DNA of 64,000 nucleotides. Origin: Rhizobiales bacterium Y(2018) (GTDB lineage Bacteria; Pseudomonadota; Alphaproteobacteria; Rhizobiales; Aestuariivirgaceae). The stretch spans positions 45,074 to 109,073 of the forward strand of contig SCPD01000022.1 in NCBI GenBank assembly GCA_005502925.1, read 5' to 3'. Shown piece after piece: positions 8,386-16,361 of this stretch (position 1 is the stretch's first letter; each line of letters opens with the position of its first letter). The position numbers and the translations under genes are program-made. Under the pieces are notes generated by a model that worked only from the letters and a program-made list of their open reading frames with translations, was not told where the DNA came from and searched no databases.

Positions 8386-9777
8386 TCAGCTTTGCGTCGC
8401 TTCCCCGAAATGGCCGAGAAAGCGGGCCCAGCTTCGAATCCCTTTGTGGAAGCTCGCGACATCATATTTTTCATTCGGCGAATGGATACGATCGTCATCA
8501 AGTCCGAAACCCATGAGGACCGTTTCGATCCCGAGCAGGTCCTTGAACATGGCGACAACCGGGATGGAACCACCGCTGCCGACCATCACCGGCTCCGCTC
8601 CCCACTCCTCGACAAGCACGCGTCTCGCCACATCGACGCCGGAACATTTCGGATCCACCGTTGCCGCAGGCGTGAGATCCTGCGGCTCCAGATGGAAGCT
8701 GCAATCGGAGGGTAAGCGCTCTGCGATGAATGATTTGAGATGATCGAGGATCGCGGTCGGATCCTGCTTTCCCACCAGCCGGAACGATAGTTTGGCGGTG
8801 GCCTCTGCCGGGATGATCGTCTTCGTGCCTTTCCCGGCATAGCCGCCATATATGCCGTTCACATCGAATGTCGGCTGGAATTGCGTCTGGTCGATCAGGT
8901 GCCGCCCGGTCTCCCCCGCCGACTGTGTGAGTCCCACCGGCCCCAGGAAATCCCTCGCGGTAAATCCCAGTTTCGACCACTGGTCCCTGACAGATGCCGC
9001 CACTTCCGGCACGCCGTCATAGAAATGCGGGATCGTGATGCGGTTGCGCTCATCCTTCATCGCTGCCAGGAGGCGGGTCAGAACATGAATAGCGTTCTCG
9101 GCGCCACCGCCATAAACGCCCGAATGTAAGTCCATCGCCGCGGCACGCACGGTCAACTCGGCCTGAACTAATCCGCGCAGCGACGTGACGATCGCCGGCG
9201 TCGCCGGGTCCCACATATTGGTGTCGCAGATGAGGGCGACATCGGCACCGAGCTCCGAGCGATGCCCGGCAATGAAATCGGCAAGAAAAGCGGAGCCGGT
9301 TTCTTCTGCCCCTTCGAAGATCATCGTGACATCGACGGGCAGCGCTCCTGTTACGGTCAGCCAGGCGCGACAGGCTTCGACGAAAGTGAGCAATTGCCCC
9401 TTGTCATCGGCACTGCCGCGCCCGACGATGGTCCGGCCGCCGCGCGCATTCACGCCGAATTCAAGCGCGAAGGGATCGCTCTTCCAGTGCTCCAGCGGCT
9501 CGGCGGGCTGCACATCATAATGCCCGTAGAACAGCACGCTTCGCTTGTTGCCGGGCGCTGTCTTCCTGCACAGGACGATCGGCTTTCCACCGGTCTCATG
9601 GATGGAGCATTCGAAGTTCAGCTCGCGCAGGGTCTGCGCGAGCCAAGAAGCGGCTTTGGCACAAGCCCCGTCATAGGCGGCATCGGCCGAGACCGATGGG
9701 ATACGGATCAGTTCGGACAAGCGGTCGAAAGCCGCCGCGAGCCGCTCATCCGCATGAGCGAGAACGGAATCGATCAT
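8386..9777 (-). CDS. M20 family metallopeptidase (dipeptidase-like)
   Basis: A 463-residue cytoplasmic zinc hydrolase of the M20/M28 superfamily (carnosinase/CNDP-like dipeptidases). Visible ligand motifs are GHYDVQP (His/Asp), GRGSADDKG (bridging Asp), FEGAEETGS (catalytic and ligand Glu) and the lid-domain DLHSGVYGG. It would hydrolyse a dipeptide or an N-acyl amino acid. It is the last gene of the operon that encodes an amino-acid-type ABC importer and an M24 enzyme, 17 bases after the latter. The start at 9777 follows CGGAGACATC. The frame is open for 70 more codons upstream but overlaps the M24 gene. Confidence 0.9.
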   Translation of the reverse strand: MIDSVLAHADERLAAAFDRLSELIRIPSVSADAAYDGACAKAASWLAQTLRELNFECSIHETGGKPIVLCRKTAPGNKRSVLFYGHYDVQPAEPLEHWKSDPFALEFGVNARGGRTIVGRGSADDKGQLLTFVEACRAWLTVTGALPVDVTMIFEGAEETGSAFLADFIAGHRSELGADVALICDTNMWDPATPAIVTSLRGLVQAELTVRAAAMDLHSGVYGGGAENAIHVLTRLLAAMKDERNRITIPHFYDGVPEVAASVRDQWSKLGFTARDFLGPVGLTQSAGETGRHLIDQTQFQPTFDVNGIYGGYAGKGTKTIIPAEATAKLSFRLVGKQDPTAILDHLKSFIAERLPSDCSFHLEPQDLTPAATVDPKCSGVDVARRVLVEEWGAEPVMVGSGGSIPVVAMFKDLLGIETVLMGFGLDDDRIHSPNEKYDVASFHKGIRSWARFLGHFGEATQS

Positions 9778-9794
9778 GATGTCTCCGGACGTGG

Positions 9795-10964
9795 TCAGGC
9801 GATGACGAAGAGCTGGCGCGGCGACCGTGACAGCGACTCCACGCCGCTGTCGCCGACCAGGAAGGTTTCGCTGAGCACGTAGCCCCAGCCTTCCTGCTCC
9901 CACATTCCGCAGATCATGTGGAATGTCATGTTGGGCACCAGCTCCGTTCGGTTTCCCGACTGCAGACTGGCCGTCCATTCGAGCCAATCGATACCGATGC
10001 TGTAGCCGAGCCGCGACGTCTTCTCGAACCGGCTCGGCTTGATCACGGCGTCAAAGGCATCCCAGACATCGCCGCAGACCCGGCCGGGCCGCGCCGCTTC
10101 GACCGCCGCCTGCATGCCGGCGACCGTGACCTCGTGAAGATCGACCAGTTCCCGCGGCGGCTTGCCCAGCTGGATCGTGCGCGACACGCCGCTGACATAG
10201 CGAAATCTGCTGCCGCCGAGTTCCAGGGTCGTCGCCTGGCCAAGCTGATACGGCTCGTCGGTCCAGGTCAGATGCGGCGAGTCCGTCTTCGGCCCGATGC
10301 CGATATTGGGTTGAATGGCATGATCGCCGCCAAAGCCGGGGAGGCCCCTCGCCTGGGCGGCGAGAATAGCCGCTCCGACATCGCATTGCCGCACGCCGGG
10401 GCGAATGGCCTCGACCGCCGCCATGATGGCGCTGTCGGCGATCTCGCCCGCCTGACGCATATAGACGATCTCGGCCGGCGACTTGATCAGGCGCAGCCAG
10501 GTCACCAGCCGCGTGCAATCGCCGATCGGATGGGCCGCTCCCGCATTGCAGAATTTATCCCAGGCCGACAGCGTGAGCTGGTAGGCTCCTTTCTCTAGAG
10601 CGATGCGACGGCGCAACAGGCTACGGCCGCGCATGAAGTCGAGCAGGAAGTCGGTCCCGTCCCCTTTCTCATTCGCGATCATGTCCTCCGGATAGCCAAC
10701 GACATTCTCAGGTCTCATGAACGCTGTGTGGTAGGCGCATTTCACGTCCATCATGCGGGTGACGAAAATCGGCTCCTCCTGCTCGACATCGACGATAAGG
10801 CCCTGCGGCACATAGGCGGAAAGACCGGCATAGCCAGTGAGATAGTAGATATTGGAGGGATCCATGAGCACGGCAACATCGAAGCCGCGCCGTGTCATTT
10901 CGTGTTTCATTCGCGTCAGGCGGTCGATGAATTCATGACGGGCGAAGGGCAGCTTGTTGGACAT
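9795..10964 (-). CDS. M24 family hydrolase (aminopeptidase P / ectoine-hydrolase-like)
   Basis: A 389-residue creatinase/aminopeptidase-P-fold protein. The N-terminal creatinase domain (RGFDVAVLMDPSNIYYLTGYAG) is followed by the pita-bread domain, with GFGGDHAIQPN, SPHLTWTDEPYQLGQ, LELGGSRFRY and GKPPRELVDLHE. These blocks recall DoeA-type ectoine hydrolases, but the SYPPDWGE stretch I remember from DoeA is not present, so the substrate may differ. The start at 10964 follows GGAGAGATCA. It sits between ABC permease genes and an M20 gene, suggesting import followed by two hydrolytic steps. An upstream CGAA-loop hairpin lies at 11003-11018. Confidence 0.85.
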   Translation of the reverse strand: MSNKLPFARHEFIDRLTRMKHEMTRRGFDVAVLMDPSNIYYLTGYAGLSAYVPQGLIVDVEQEEPIFVTRMMDVKCAYHTAFMRPENVVGYPEDMIANEKGDGTDFLLDFMRGRSLLRRRIALEKGAYQLTLSAWDKFCNAGAAHPIGDCTRLVTWLRLIKSPAEIVYMRQAGEIADSAIMAAVEAIRPGVRQCDVGAAILAAQARGLPGFGGDHAIQPNIGIGPKTDSPHLTWTDEPYQLGQATTLELGGSRFRYVSGVSRTIQLGKPPRELVDLHEVTVAGMQAAVEAARPGRVCGDVWDAFDAVIKPSRFEKTSRLGYSIGIDWLEWTASLQSGNRTELVPNMTFHMICGMWEQEGWGYVLSETFLVGDSGVESLSRSPRQLFVIA

Positions 10965-11002
10965 TGATCTCTCCATTGACGATGACACAAAGCGGGGGCG
11001 TT

Positions 11003-11018
11003 CGGACCCGAAGGTCCG
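11003..11018. other. Small hairpin before the M24 gene
   Basis: CGGACC-CGAA-GGTCCG forms a perfect 6-bp stem with a stable CGAA tetraloop in the 80-bp spacer between the permease stop and the M24 start. It may be an mRNA processing or stability element; no T-run follows. Confidence 0.35.
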
Positions 11019-11044
11019 GCTGGATAAGCGAGGTGCCGTGATGG

Positions 11045-11701
11045 CTACCGGGGTATCTGCAAGCGCTGCTCGGCGTAGCGGGTGAGAAGCGCTCCTGCCG
11101 CGCTCATGAGAAGAAAGAAGATTCCCACGAGCGTGACCGGTTCGACATATCTGAAGGTCTCGGCGGCAATCAGTTTCGCCGAAGCCATTAATTCGATGAC
11201 GGCGATGGCCGACAGGAGTGGGGTCTCCTTGAACATCGCGATGAAGTAGTTCCCCATGGCCGGGACGATGGGCTGAATGGCTTGACGCAACACGACCAGC
11301 CTGAGTGTAAGCCATCGGTTGAGGCCGAGGGCCTTGGCCGCCTCCCATTGTCCCTTGGGAACCGCTTCGAATCCGGAACGATAGACCTCGGCCAGATAAG
11401 CGCCGTAATGGAGGCCGAGCGCAAGGATGCCGGCGACCAGCGGCGGCAGGGTGATTCCGATCTTAGGCGCTAGAAAGAAGAGAAAGAAAATCTGCACCAG
11501 CAGCGGCGTGCTGCGGATGAACTCCGCCGTGAAGCGCACCGCCAGCGCAAGCCCACGGCCGCCATAACGGCGGGCCACGGCGGCCGCTAGTCCCACGATC
11601 ATCGCAAGCGCGAAACCGCATATCGTTGCGAAGATCGTCGTCAACGCCGCCTTGGCGAGCAGCGGCATGATCGACAGGGCGAAGCCGAAATCGAAGATCA
11701 T
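11045..11701 (-). CDS. Amino acid ABC transporter permease (HisM/GlnP type), second
   Basis: A 218-residue inner-membrane permease of the polar amino acid (HAAT) family, with about five hydrophobic segments and the EAA loop YRSGFEAVPKGQWEAAKALGL that contacts the ATPase. FIRSTPLLVQIFF near residue 60 is the family's conserved N-terminal block. The ATG overlaps the stop of the first permease by four bases. No ATPase gene is present in this operon, so the ATPase must be supplied from elsewhere. Confidence 0.92.
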   Translation of the reverse strand: MIFDFGFALSIMPLLAKAALTTIFATICGFALAMIVGLAAAVARRYGGRGLALAVRFTAEFIRSTPLLVQIFFLFFLAPKIGITLPPLVAGILALGLHYGAYLAEVYRSGFEAVPKGQWEAAKALGLNRWLTLRLVVLRQAIQPIVPAMGNYFIAMFKETPLLSAIAVIELMASAKLIAAETFRYVEPVTLVGIFFLLMSAAGALLTRYAEQRLQIPR

Positions 11702-12369
11702 GCGGCGCGCTCCGCCCGTGACGCGGTCTGGATGCCGCGCAGCCGGTAGCGCCGCTCCGCCGCGCGCGCCGGGACGACGATGATCTGCGAGAAAGCGAAA
11801 TAGATCAGCAGCACCAGGCCATAGACGGTAATCGTGTCGAAGGTGCGTGCGTTGATCTGATAGCCCACAAAGGACAGATCCATGATCGAGATGAAGGAGA
11901 CGACGGCAGTCGCCTTCATGCTTTCGATGAGGAAATTTCCCCATTGCGGCAGCAGGAAGATGCAAGCCTGGGGCAGGATCACCTTGTGCAGTGTCACCCG
12001 GCGCGGCAAGCCCAGCGCCTTAGCCGCCTCCCATTGGCCGCGCGGCAGGGCGCTGATCGCGCCGCGGACCGCCTCCGCGCCATAGGCGCCGCTGTTGAGT
12101 GCGATCGCCGCCACACCGGCGGCAAAGGGATCGAGCGACAGGCCGAAACTCGGCAGGACATAATAGATCCAGAACAGCTGGACGAGAAGCGACGTGCCGC
12201 GGAAGATTTCCACGTAGAACCGGCTCACCCCGCGCAGAAGGAAATTGGGGCTGGCGAGTCCCACGCCGCCGATCACGGCGAGCAGCGTCGCCAGGACCGC
12301 GGCGAAGGCCGTTATCTCCGCGGTCACGGCAAGGCCGTGCAGGAGTTGCGACAGGTAGGAACCGGACAT
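11698..12369 (-). CDS. Amino acid ABC transporter permease, first
   Basis: A 223-residue HAAT-family permease with FRGTSLLVQLFWIYYVLP (about residues 55-72) and the EAA loop EAVRGAISALPRGQWEAAKALGL. It pairs with the second permease into a heterodimeric channel for the binding protein encoded just upstream. The start at 12369 is the first ATG that gives a normal N-terminus; its ribosome site (GGGT) is weak. The frame is open 40 codons further upstream without a better start. Confidence 0.92.
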   Translation of the reverse strand: MSGSYLSQLLHGLAVTAEITAFAAVLATLLAVIGGVGLASPNFLLRGVSRFYVEIFRGTSLLVQLFWIYYVLPSFGLSLDPFAAGVAAIALNSGAYGAEAVRGAISALPRGQWEAAKALGLPRRVTLHKVILPQACIFLLPQWGNFLIESMKATAVVSFISIMDLSFVGYQINARTFDTITVYGLVLLIYFAFSQIIVVPARAAERRYRLRGIQTASRAERAA

Positions 12370-12433
12370 CGGCGTGGACCCAGGGCGTGAGGCGAGATCG
12401 GCGGCGCATGTCCTCCGATCTCGCTCGGTCAGA

Positions 12434-13273
12434 TCAGGGCTGGCACTTTTCGGCGGCGGTCTTCGCGCCGGGAAGGTTCTCTTCGCCATAGCCCATAGGC
12501 TTCATTATCGTCATGAAATCGGTGCTGCCGATGAACGATTTCAACTTCTCATTGAAGGCTTGCCGGAGTTCCGCGTCATCCTTGCGGAATACGGTCGCCG
12601 AATAAGGCAGCCATTCCGGATTCATCGTGAAGTCGCTGACGATCTCCGCCTCGCCATTGCTTTTGCCGGCCAGATCGATGGAGGAGTTCACAGGAAGAGC
12701 CAGAGCGTCGGCCCGGCCGGTGACCAGCGCCTGCAGCAACGCCGGTGGATCCTGAAGCAGAAGAAGGCGTTCATCGGGCACGCCGGCGCGCTTGGCGAAG
12801 TCCGCTTCGGCCGACCCTGCCAGCAGAGCGAGCGTAGCACCCTTGCTGGCGGCATCCTCATAGCTGTGCAGGCCTTTGGGATTGCCCTTCAGCACGACAA
12901 AGGTTTCGGATCCCTTCCAGACCGGTTCCGAGAAAGCGACCTGCTCGCAGCGTTTCGGCAGGATATACATGTTGAGCACCAGATCCGACCGCTTGGCGAG
13001 CAGATTGGGAATGAGTGACGACCATTCGGTCATCACCGGTGTGATCTTGGTGACGCCCAGCTCCTTGAGGACCGCCGCGTTGAGATCCCAGTAGGTGCCC
13101 GCCGGCTTCCCCTGATCGTCGAGCGACGAAACCGGCGGCTCGTGGAATATGGCGATGGTGACGCCGTTCTGGCGCGCCTCGTCCAACGTGAGCGCCAGGC
13201 CCGGCACGGCGCCGCTCGTCAATGCCCCCAGCAGGAAACAGACTCCCGCCGTTCCGTGTTTCAGGAATCGCAT
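12434..13273 (-). CDS. ABC transporter substrate-binding protein, family 3
   Basis: A 279-residue periplasmic binding protein (SBP_bac_3). The signal peptide MRFLKHGTAGVCFLLGALTS continues to about residue 27, then the mature part contains VTIAIFHEPPVSSLDDQGKP and the family motif DVVL-like segment SDLVLNMYILPKR. The likely ligand is an amino acid or amino-acid derivative such as an ectoine-type compatible solute; this is not provable here. GGGAGGATTAC precedes the ATG at 13273. It is the first gene of the leftward operon, divergent from the LysR gene. Confidence 0.9.
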   Translation of the reverse strand: MRFLKHGTAGVCFLLGALTSGAVPGLALTLDEARQNGVTIAIFHEPPVSSLDDQGKPAGTYWDLNAAVLKELGVTKITPVMTEWSSLIPNLLAKRSDLVLNMYILPKRCEQVAFSEPVWKGSETFVVLKGNPKGLHSYEDAASKGATLALLAGSAEADFAKRAGVPDERLLLLQDPPALLQALVTGRADALALPVNSSIDLAGKSNGEAEIVSDFTMNPEWLPYSATVFRKDDAELRQAFNEKLKSFIGSTDFMTIMKPMGYGEENLPGAKTAAEKCQP

Positions 13274-13439
13274 GTAATCCTCCCAATTTTTTTGACCGGA
13301 AAAGCCCTGTCTTTTCAACGCAGTGTCTTCAGGCCAGATTCGCCCCCGCTGCGATGTGCATACGATATTGGTGTCGCCGGAGTGACCGCAAATATTTATT
13401 AGTCGCCCAGCTATTCGAAATGGTTATAGGCTGCCCGGA

Positions 13440-14360
13440 ATGAATATGCGGCAAATCGACGTTTTTCGCGCCATCATGACAGCGGGCTCCACCATTGTGG
13501 CGGCCCGACGCCTCGGAATCTCCCAGCCGGCGGTCAGCAAGCACCTCAAGGAGATCGAAGAATCCGTCCGGCTCACGCTCTTCGAACGCTCCGCCGGACG
13601 GCTTCTCCCAACGCCCGAAGCCAAGCTTCTCTTCGACCATGTCGACCGGATGGAAGTGGGGCTGAAGCAGATCAACCGCTTCGTCGACGATCTGCGTGAA
13701 TCGCGCAAAGGCCGGCTGTCGATGATCGCGATGCCGCTGATGATGAACCGGCGCATCCCCGACCTGCTCGCGGCGTTCATGAAGCACCATCCGGAGATCA
13801 ATGTGGTGCTGCACGCCCACGATGTGCCGCAGCTGTTTCACGCGGTTGCCCTGGGCGATGCGGATTTTGCAATAGATGTGTCCGGCCGTGAGCACGAAGA
13901 TCTCAAGGCTGAGCCGTTGATCGATCTTCACATTGCCTGTGTGCTGCCCGAGGGGCACCGTCTCGCGTCCCGGGACGTCATCACCGCCGACGATCTTGCC
14001 GATGAGGATGTCATCCTCATCCGGAATCTCGAACGCTACCCGCTGCTTCTCGAGCATGTAATGACGCCGTCGCGGGTCAAGTTCCGGCGCCGGATCGACG
14101 TCTTTCAATCGGTGCTCGGCTTTCAGCTCGCCGCGCGTGGTCTCGGCGTCGGCATCATCGACCTGTTGACCATTCACGACCTGCGCTATCCGGGCGTCGT
14201 GGCGGTCAGGTTCGAGCCGCTGACCAAACTCGAGGTCGTCGTCATGACCTCGAAGCGATGGCCGACGTCGAAGGTGGCGAAGGCCTTTATCGAAAGCGCG
14301 AAAGAGCATTTTCGGGCGCTTGAGCCGACACTGGCTTCGGTCTTCAGAAAATCGCCATAG
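13440..14360 (+). CDS. LysR family transcriptional regulator
   Basis: A 306-residue LTTR with the N-terminal winged helix (MRQIDVFRAIMTAGS, AARRLGISQPAVSKHLKEIE) and a C-terminal periplasmic-binding-fold effector domain from about residue 90. The 166-bp region separating it from the divergent amino-acid ABC operon is the natural target site, and the effector is probably the transported compound or a breakdown product. The ATG at 13440 has only a weak site (CCCGGA); an ATG two codons on is an equal alternative. Confidence 0.92.
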   Translation: MNMRQIDVFRAIMTAGSTIVAARRLGISQPAVSKHLKEIEESVRLTLFERSAGRLLPTPEAKLLFDHVDRMEVGLKQINRFVDDLRESRKGRLSMIAMPLMMNRRIPDLLAAFMKHHPEINVVLHAHDVPQLFHAVALGDADFAIDVSGREHEDLKAEPLIDLHIACVLPEGHRLASRDVITADDLADEDVILIRNLERYPLLLEHVMTPSRVKFRRRIDVFQSVLGFQLAARGLGVGIIDLLTIHDLRYPGVVAVRFEPLTKLEVVVMTSKRWPTSKVAKAFIESAKEHFRALEPTLASVFRKSP

Positions 14361-14434
14361 AACTGGACCTCTTCCCCTGAACCTCTGCTCTGTGCTTCAA
14401 AGGGCGTTCCGAGGCCTCATGAGGAAGATCGATC

Positions 14435-15571
14435 GTGCCTGAAAGAAACGCGACCTGGCGCATTGGCGTTCTGTTTTCGCGCAACGGTGTCGCTTCCGTC
14501 ACCGGAACCGAGCATTTCCTCGGCACCACGCTGGCCGTCGAGGAGATCAACGCCAAAGGCGGCGTGCTCGGCCGCCTGATCGAGCCCGTCGCTTATGATC
14601 CGGGCGGTGAGCCCGAGCTCTACCGCGCTTTCGCCCGCAAGCTTCTGGTCGAGGACGAGATCAATGTCATTTTCGGCTGCTCCATGTCGGGCAGCCGCAA
14701 GGCGGTGCTGCCGATCGTCGAGCGCCATAACGGTCTGCTCTGGTATCCTTCGATCTATGAAGGCTTCGAATTCTCCGAGAACGTCCTCTATACCGGCGCC
14801 ACGCTGAACCAGAACACCTTCGCGCTCGCCGATTTCATCCTGCAGCGTTACGGCAAGCGCATCTTCATGGCGGGATCGGACTATATCTATCCACGCGAGT
14901 CCAACCGGGTGATGCGCGACCTGCTCGAATGCAAGGGCGGCCAGATCGTCGGCGAGCATTACGTGCCGCTGAAAGCCGACGAGAAGACTTTGCGCCAGCT
15001 GATGCGCAAGATCGACGAGGCCGAGGCCGATGCGGTCTTCTCGACCATCATCGGGCGCGGCGCGCGCCAGCTCTATGGCATGTATGCCGACGCCAAGATC
15101 GACCGCAGCAAGAGACCGATTGCCAGCCTCACTCTGGCGGAAGGCGAGATCCAGGTGATCGGGCCTGAGCGCTGCACCGGCCATGTCCTTTCCGCGCCTT
15201 ACCTTGCCGCCGTCGAGAACGAGGAAAACCAGCGTTTCGTGCGCGCGCTGCAGCAGCGTTTCGGCGCCGGCGCCATGGCCACCATGTGGTCGCAGACCGC
15301 CTATTCACAGATCCATCTCTTTGCCCGCGCTTTGGAGCTGGCGGAATCGCTCGACACCCACCGCCTCGGCCAGGCAGCACTGGCCGTCGAGTATCTCTCG
15401 CCCGAAGGCCGCCTCGCTTTCGACGACAACCGCCATGTCTGGTCGACGCCGCGCATCGGCATCGCGCAGGAAGACGGACAGTTCGAGATCGCCTGGCAGT
15501 CGCAGGTGCCGATCAGGCCCGATCCCTATCTCGCCTCCATCCGCTTCGAAGAACCGTGGCTCGAGAATTGA
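14435..15571 (+). CDS. amiC: AmiC-type amide sensor / periplasmic-binding-fold protein
   Basis: A 378-residue PBP1-fold protein without a signal peptide, as in AmiC, the cytoplasmic ligand sensor that sequesters AmiR. Characteristic blocks are WRIGVLFSRNGVASVTGTEH, LWYPSIYEGFEFSENV, FMAGSDYIYPRESNR and RPIASLTLAEGE. It should bind a short amide and release AmiR. The GTG start follows GAGGAAGATCGATC. The gene ends 7 bases before the AmiR start, so the pair is co-translated and their ratio kept. The ligand may differ from acetamide because the partner enzyme is a nitrilase-family protein other than classical AmiE. Confidence 0.88.
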   Translation: MPERNATWRIGVLFSRNGVASVTGTEHFLGTTLAVEEINAKGGVLGRLIEPVAYDPGGEPELYRAFARKLLVEDEINVIFGCSMSGSRKAVLPIVERHNGLLWYPSIYEGFEFSENVLYTGATLNQNTFALADFILQRYGKRIFMAGSDYIYPRESNRVMRDLLECKGGQIVGEHYVPLKADEKTLRQLMRKIDEAEADAVFSTIIGRGARQLYGMYADAKIDRSKRPIASLTLAEGEIQVIGPERCTGHVLSAPYLAAVENEENQRFVRALQQRFGAGAMATMWSQTAYSQIHLFARALELAESLDTHRLGQAALAVEYLSPEGRLAFDDNRHVWSTPRIGIAQEDGQFEIAWQSQVPIRPDPYLASIRFEEPWLEN

Positions 15572-15578
15572 GGCCGCT

Positions 15579-16202
15579 TTGGCAAATCTGAAGCTCATCC
15601 TCGACGATCTGCGCCAGGCGAAAATTCTGGTCATCCATCCGCGCGACGACGACGGCGCCGCCCTCGTCGACCACCTGAAGCGGCTCGGCTGCGACGTGAA
15701 GGCCGTATGGCCGGCGCCCGCTTCCATTCCCGCCGATACCGATGCCGTCTTCGTGCAGGTCGGTGAAACCAGCATCGAGGACCTGGCCACGCTGCTCGAA
15801 ACGGCGAACACCGCCGTCATCGCCATCGTGACCTATGAAAGCCCGACCTCGCTCAAGGCGGTGATCGATCTCAACGCCCATGGCGTCCTGACCAAGCCGC
15901 TGCGCCAGCTGGGCGTGCTGACGCAATTCGCGCTCGCCCGCTACCGCTTCAGCTATGAGGCGCGTCTCGCCAACAAGGTGAAGAAGCTCGAAGAGACGAT
16001 GAAGGGCCGCCGCACCATCGAGAAAGCGGTGAAGATCCTGACCGCCATGAACGGTCTCGAAGAGGAAGCGGCCTATAAGCAGATCCGCGATCAGGCGACG
16101 GCGAAGCGCGTTGCGGTCGTGTCGGTGGCGGAAAGCATCATTGCCGCCAATGAAGCGATGCGCGCCTTCGGGCTCAAGATCACGAAGTCCGACGAGAGCT
16201 GA
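15579..16202 (+). CDS. amiR: AmiR-type ANTAR antitermination regulator
   Basis: A 207-residue protein with an N-terminal pseudo-receiver domain (AKILVIHPRDDDGAALVDHL) lacking a clear phospho-Asp set, a coiled-coil region (VKKLEETMKGRRTIEKA) and a C-terminal ANTAR RNA-binding domain with the expected ala-rich helix (KILTAMNGLEEEAAYKQIRD, then AVVSVAESIIAA). ANTAR proteins bind tandem RNA hairpins and prevent terminator formation. I start it at TTG 15579, which has AGG six bases ahead and gives MANLKLILDDLR; the frame is open further up inside amiC but that is coding overlap. Its probable RNA target is the leader immediately downstream. Confidence 0.87.
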   Translation: MANLKLILDDLRQAKILVIHPRDDDGAALVDHLKRLGCDVKAVWPAPASIPADTDAVFVQVGETSIEDLATLLETANTAVIAIVTYESPTSLKAVIDLNAHGVLTKPLRQLGVLTQFALARYRFSYEARLANKVKKLEETMKGRRTIEKAVKILTAMNGLEEEAAYKQIRDQATAKRVAVVSVAESIIAANEAMRAFGLKITKSDES

Positions 16203-16216
16203 GATTCACATACCGC

Positions 16217-16244
16217 TTGACTGCGCATGGCAGCCATGTAACTT
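16217..16244 (+). promoter_or_regulatory. Probable sigma-70 promoter of the nitrilase-ABC operon
   Basis: TTGACT (16217-16222) and TAACTT (16239-16244) are separated by 16 bp. Transcription would begin near 16251, a few bases before the first of two small hairpins. The position just behind amiR and ahead of the attenuator makes this a sensible inducible promoter; the match is by eye. Confidence 0.5.
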
Positions 16245-16255
16245 CATCGGCCAAC

Positions 16256-16287
16256 GAGCAGGTTTGCTCTTGCGGCAGGAATGCCGC
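16256..16287 (+). promoter_or_regulatory. Tandem hairpins, candidate ANTAR RNA target
   Basis: Two perfect stem-loops, GAGCA-GGTT-TGCTC (16256-16269) and GCGGCA-GGAA-TGCCGC (16272-16287), are separated by two bases. If the closing A-T is opened, each has a hexaloop starting with A (AGGTTT and AGGAAT), the geometry recognised by ANTAR domains. The consensus G at loop position 4 is not present, so the match is imperfect. They lie between the promoter and an intrinsic terminator, and AmiR is encoded immediately upstream. Confidence 0.6.
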
Positions 16288-16306
16288 TCAAAATCTGGCT
16301 GGGTAG

Positions 16307-16344
16307 CCCTTGGTTCGCGGATGATTTCCGCGCCAGGGGTTTTT
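16307..16344 (+). terminator. Leader intrinsic terminator (attenuator)
   Basis: CCCTTGG pairs with CCAGGGG (one G-T wobble) outside CGCGGA/TCCGCG, giving a 13-bp stem with a TT bulge and a TGATT loop, followed at once by TTTTT. It ends 8 bases before the ribosome site of the nitrilase gene and after the tandem hairpins, the expected place for an attenuator relieved by AmiR. Confidence 0.75.
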
Positions 16345-16361
16345 GCGTTTTGGAGGGTAGC

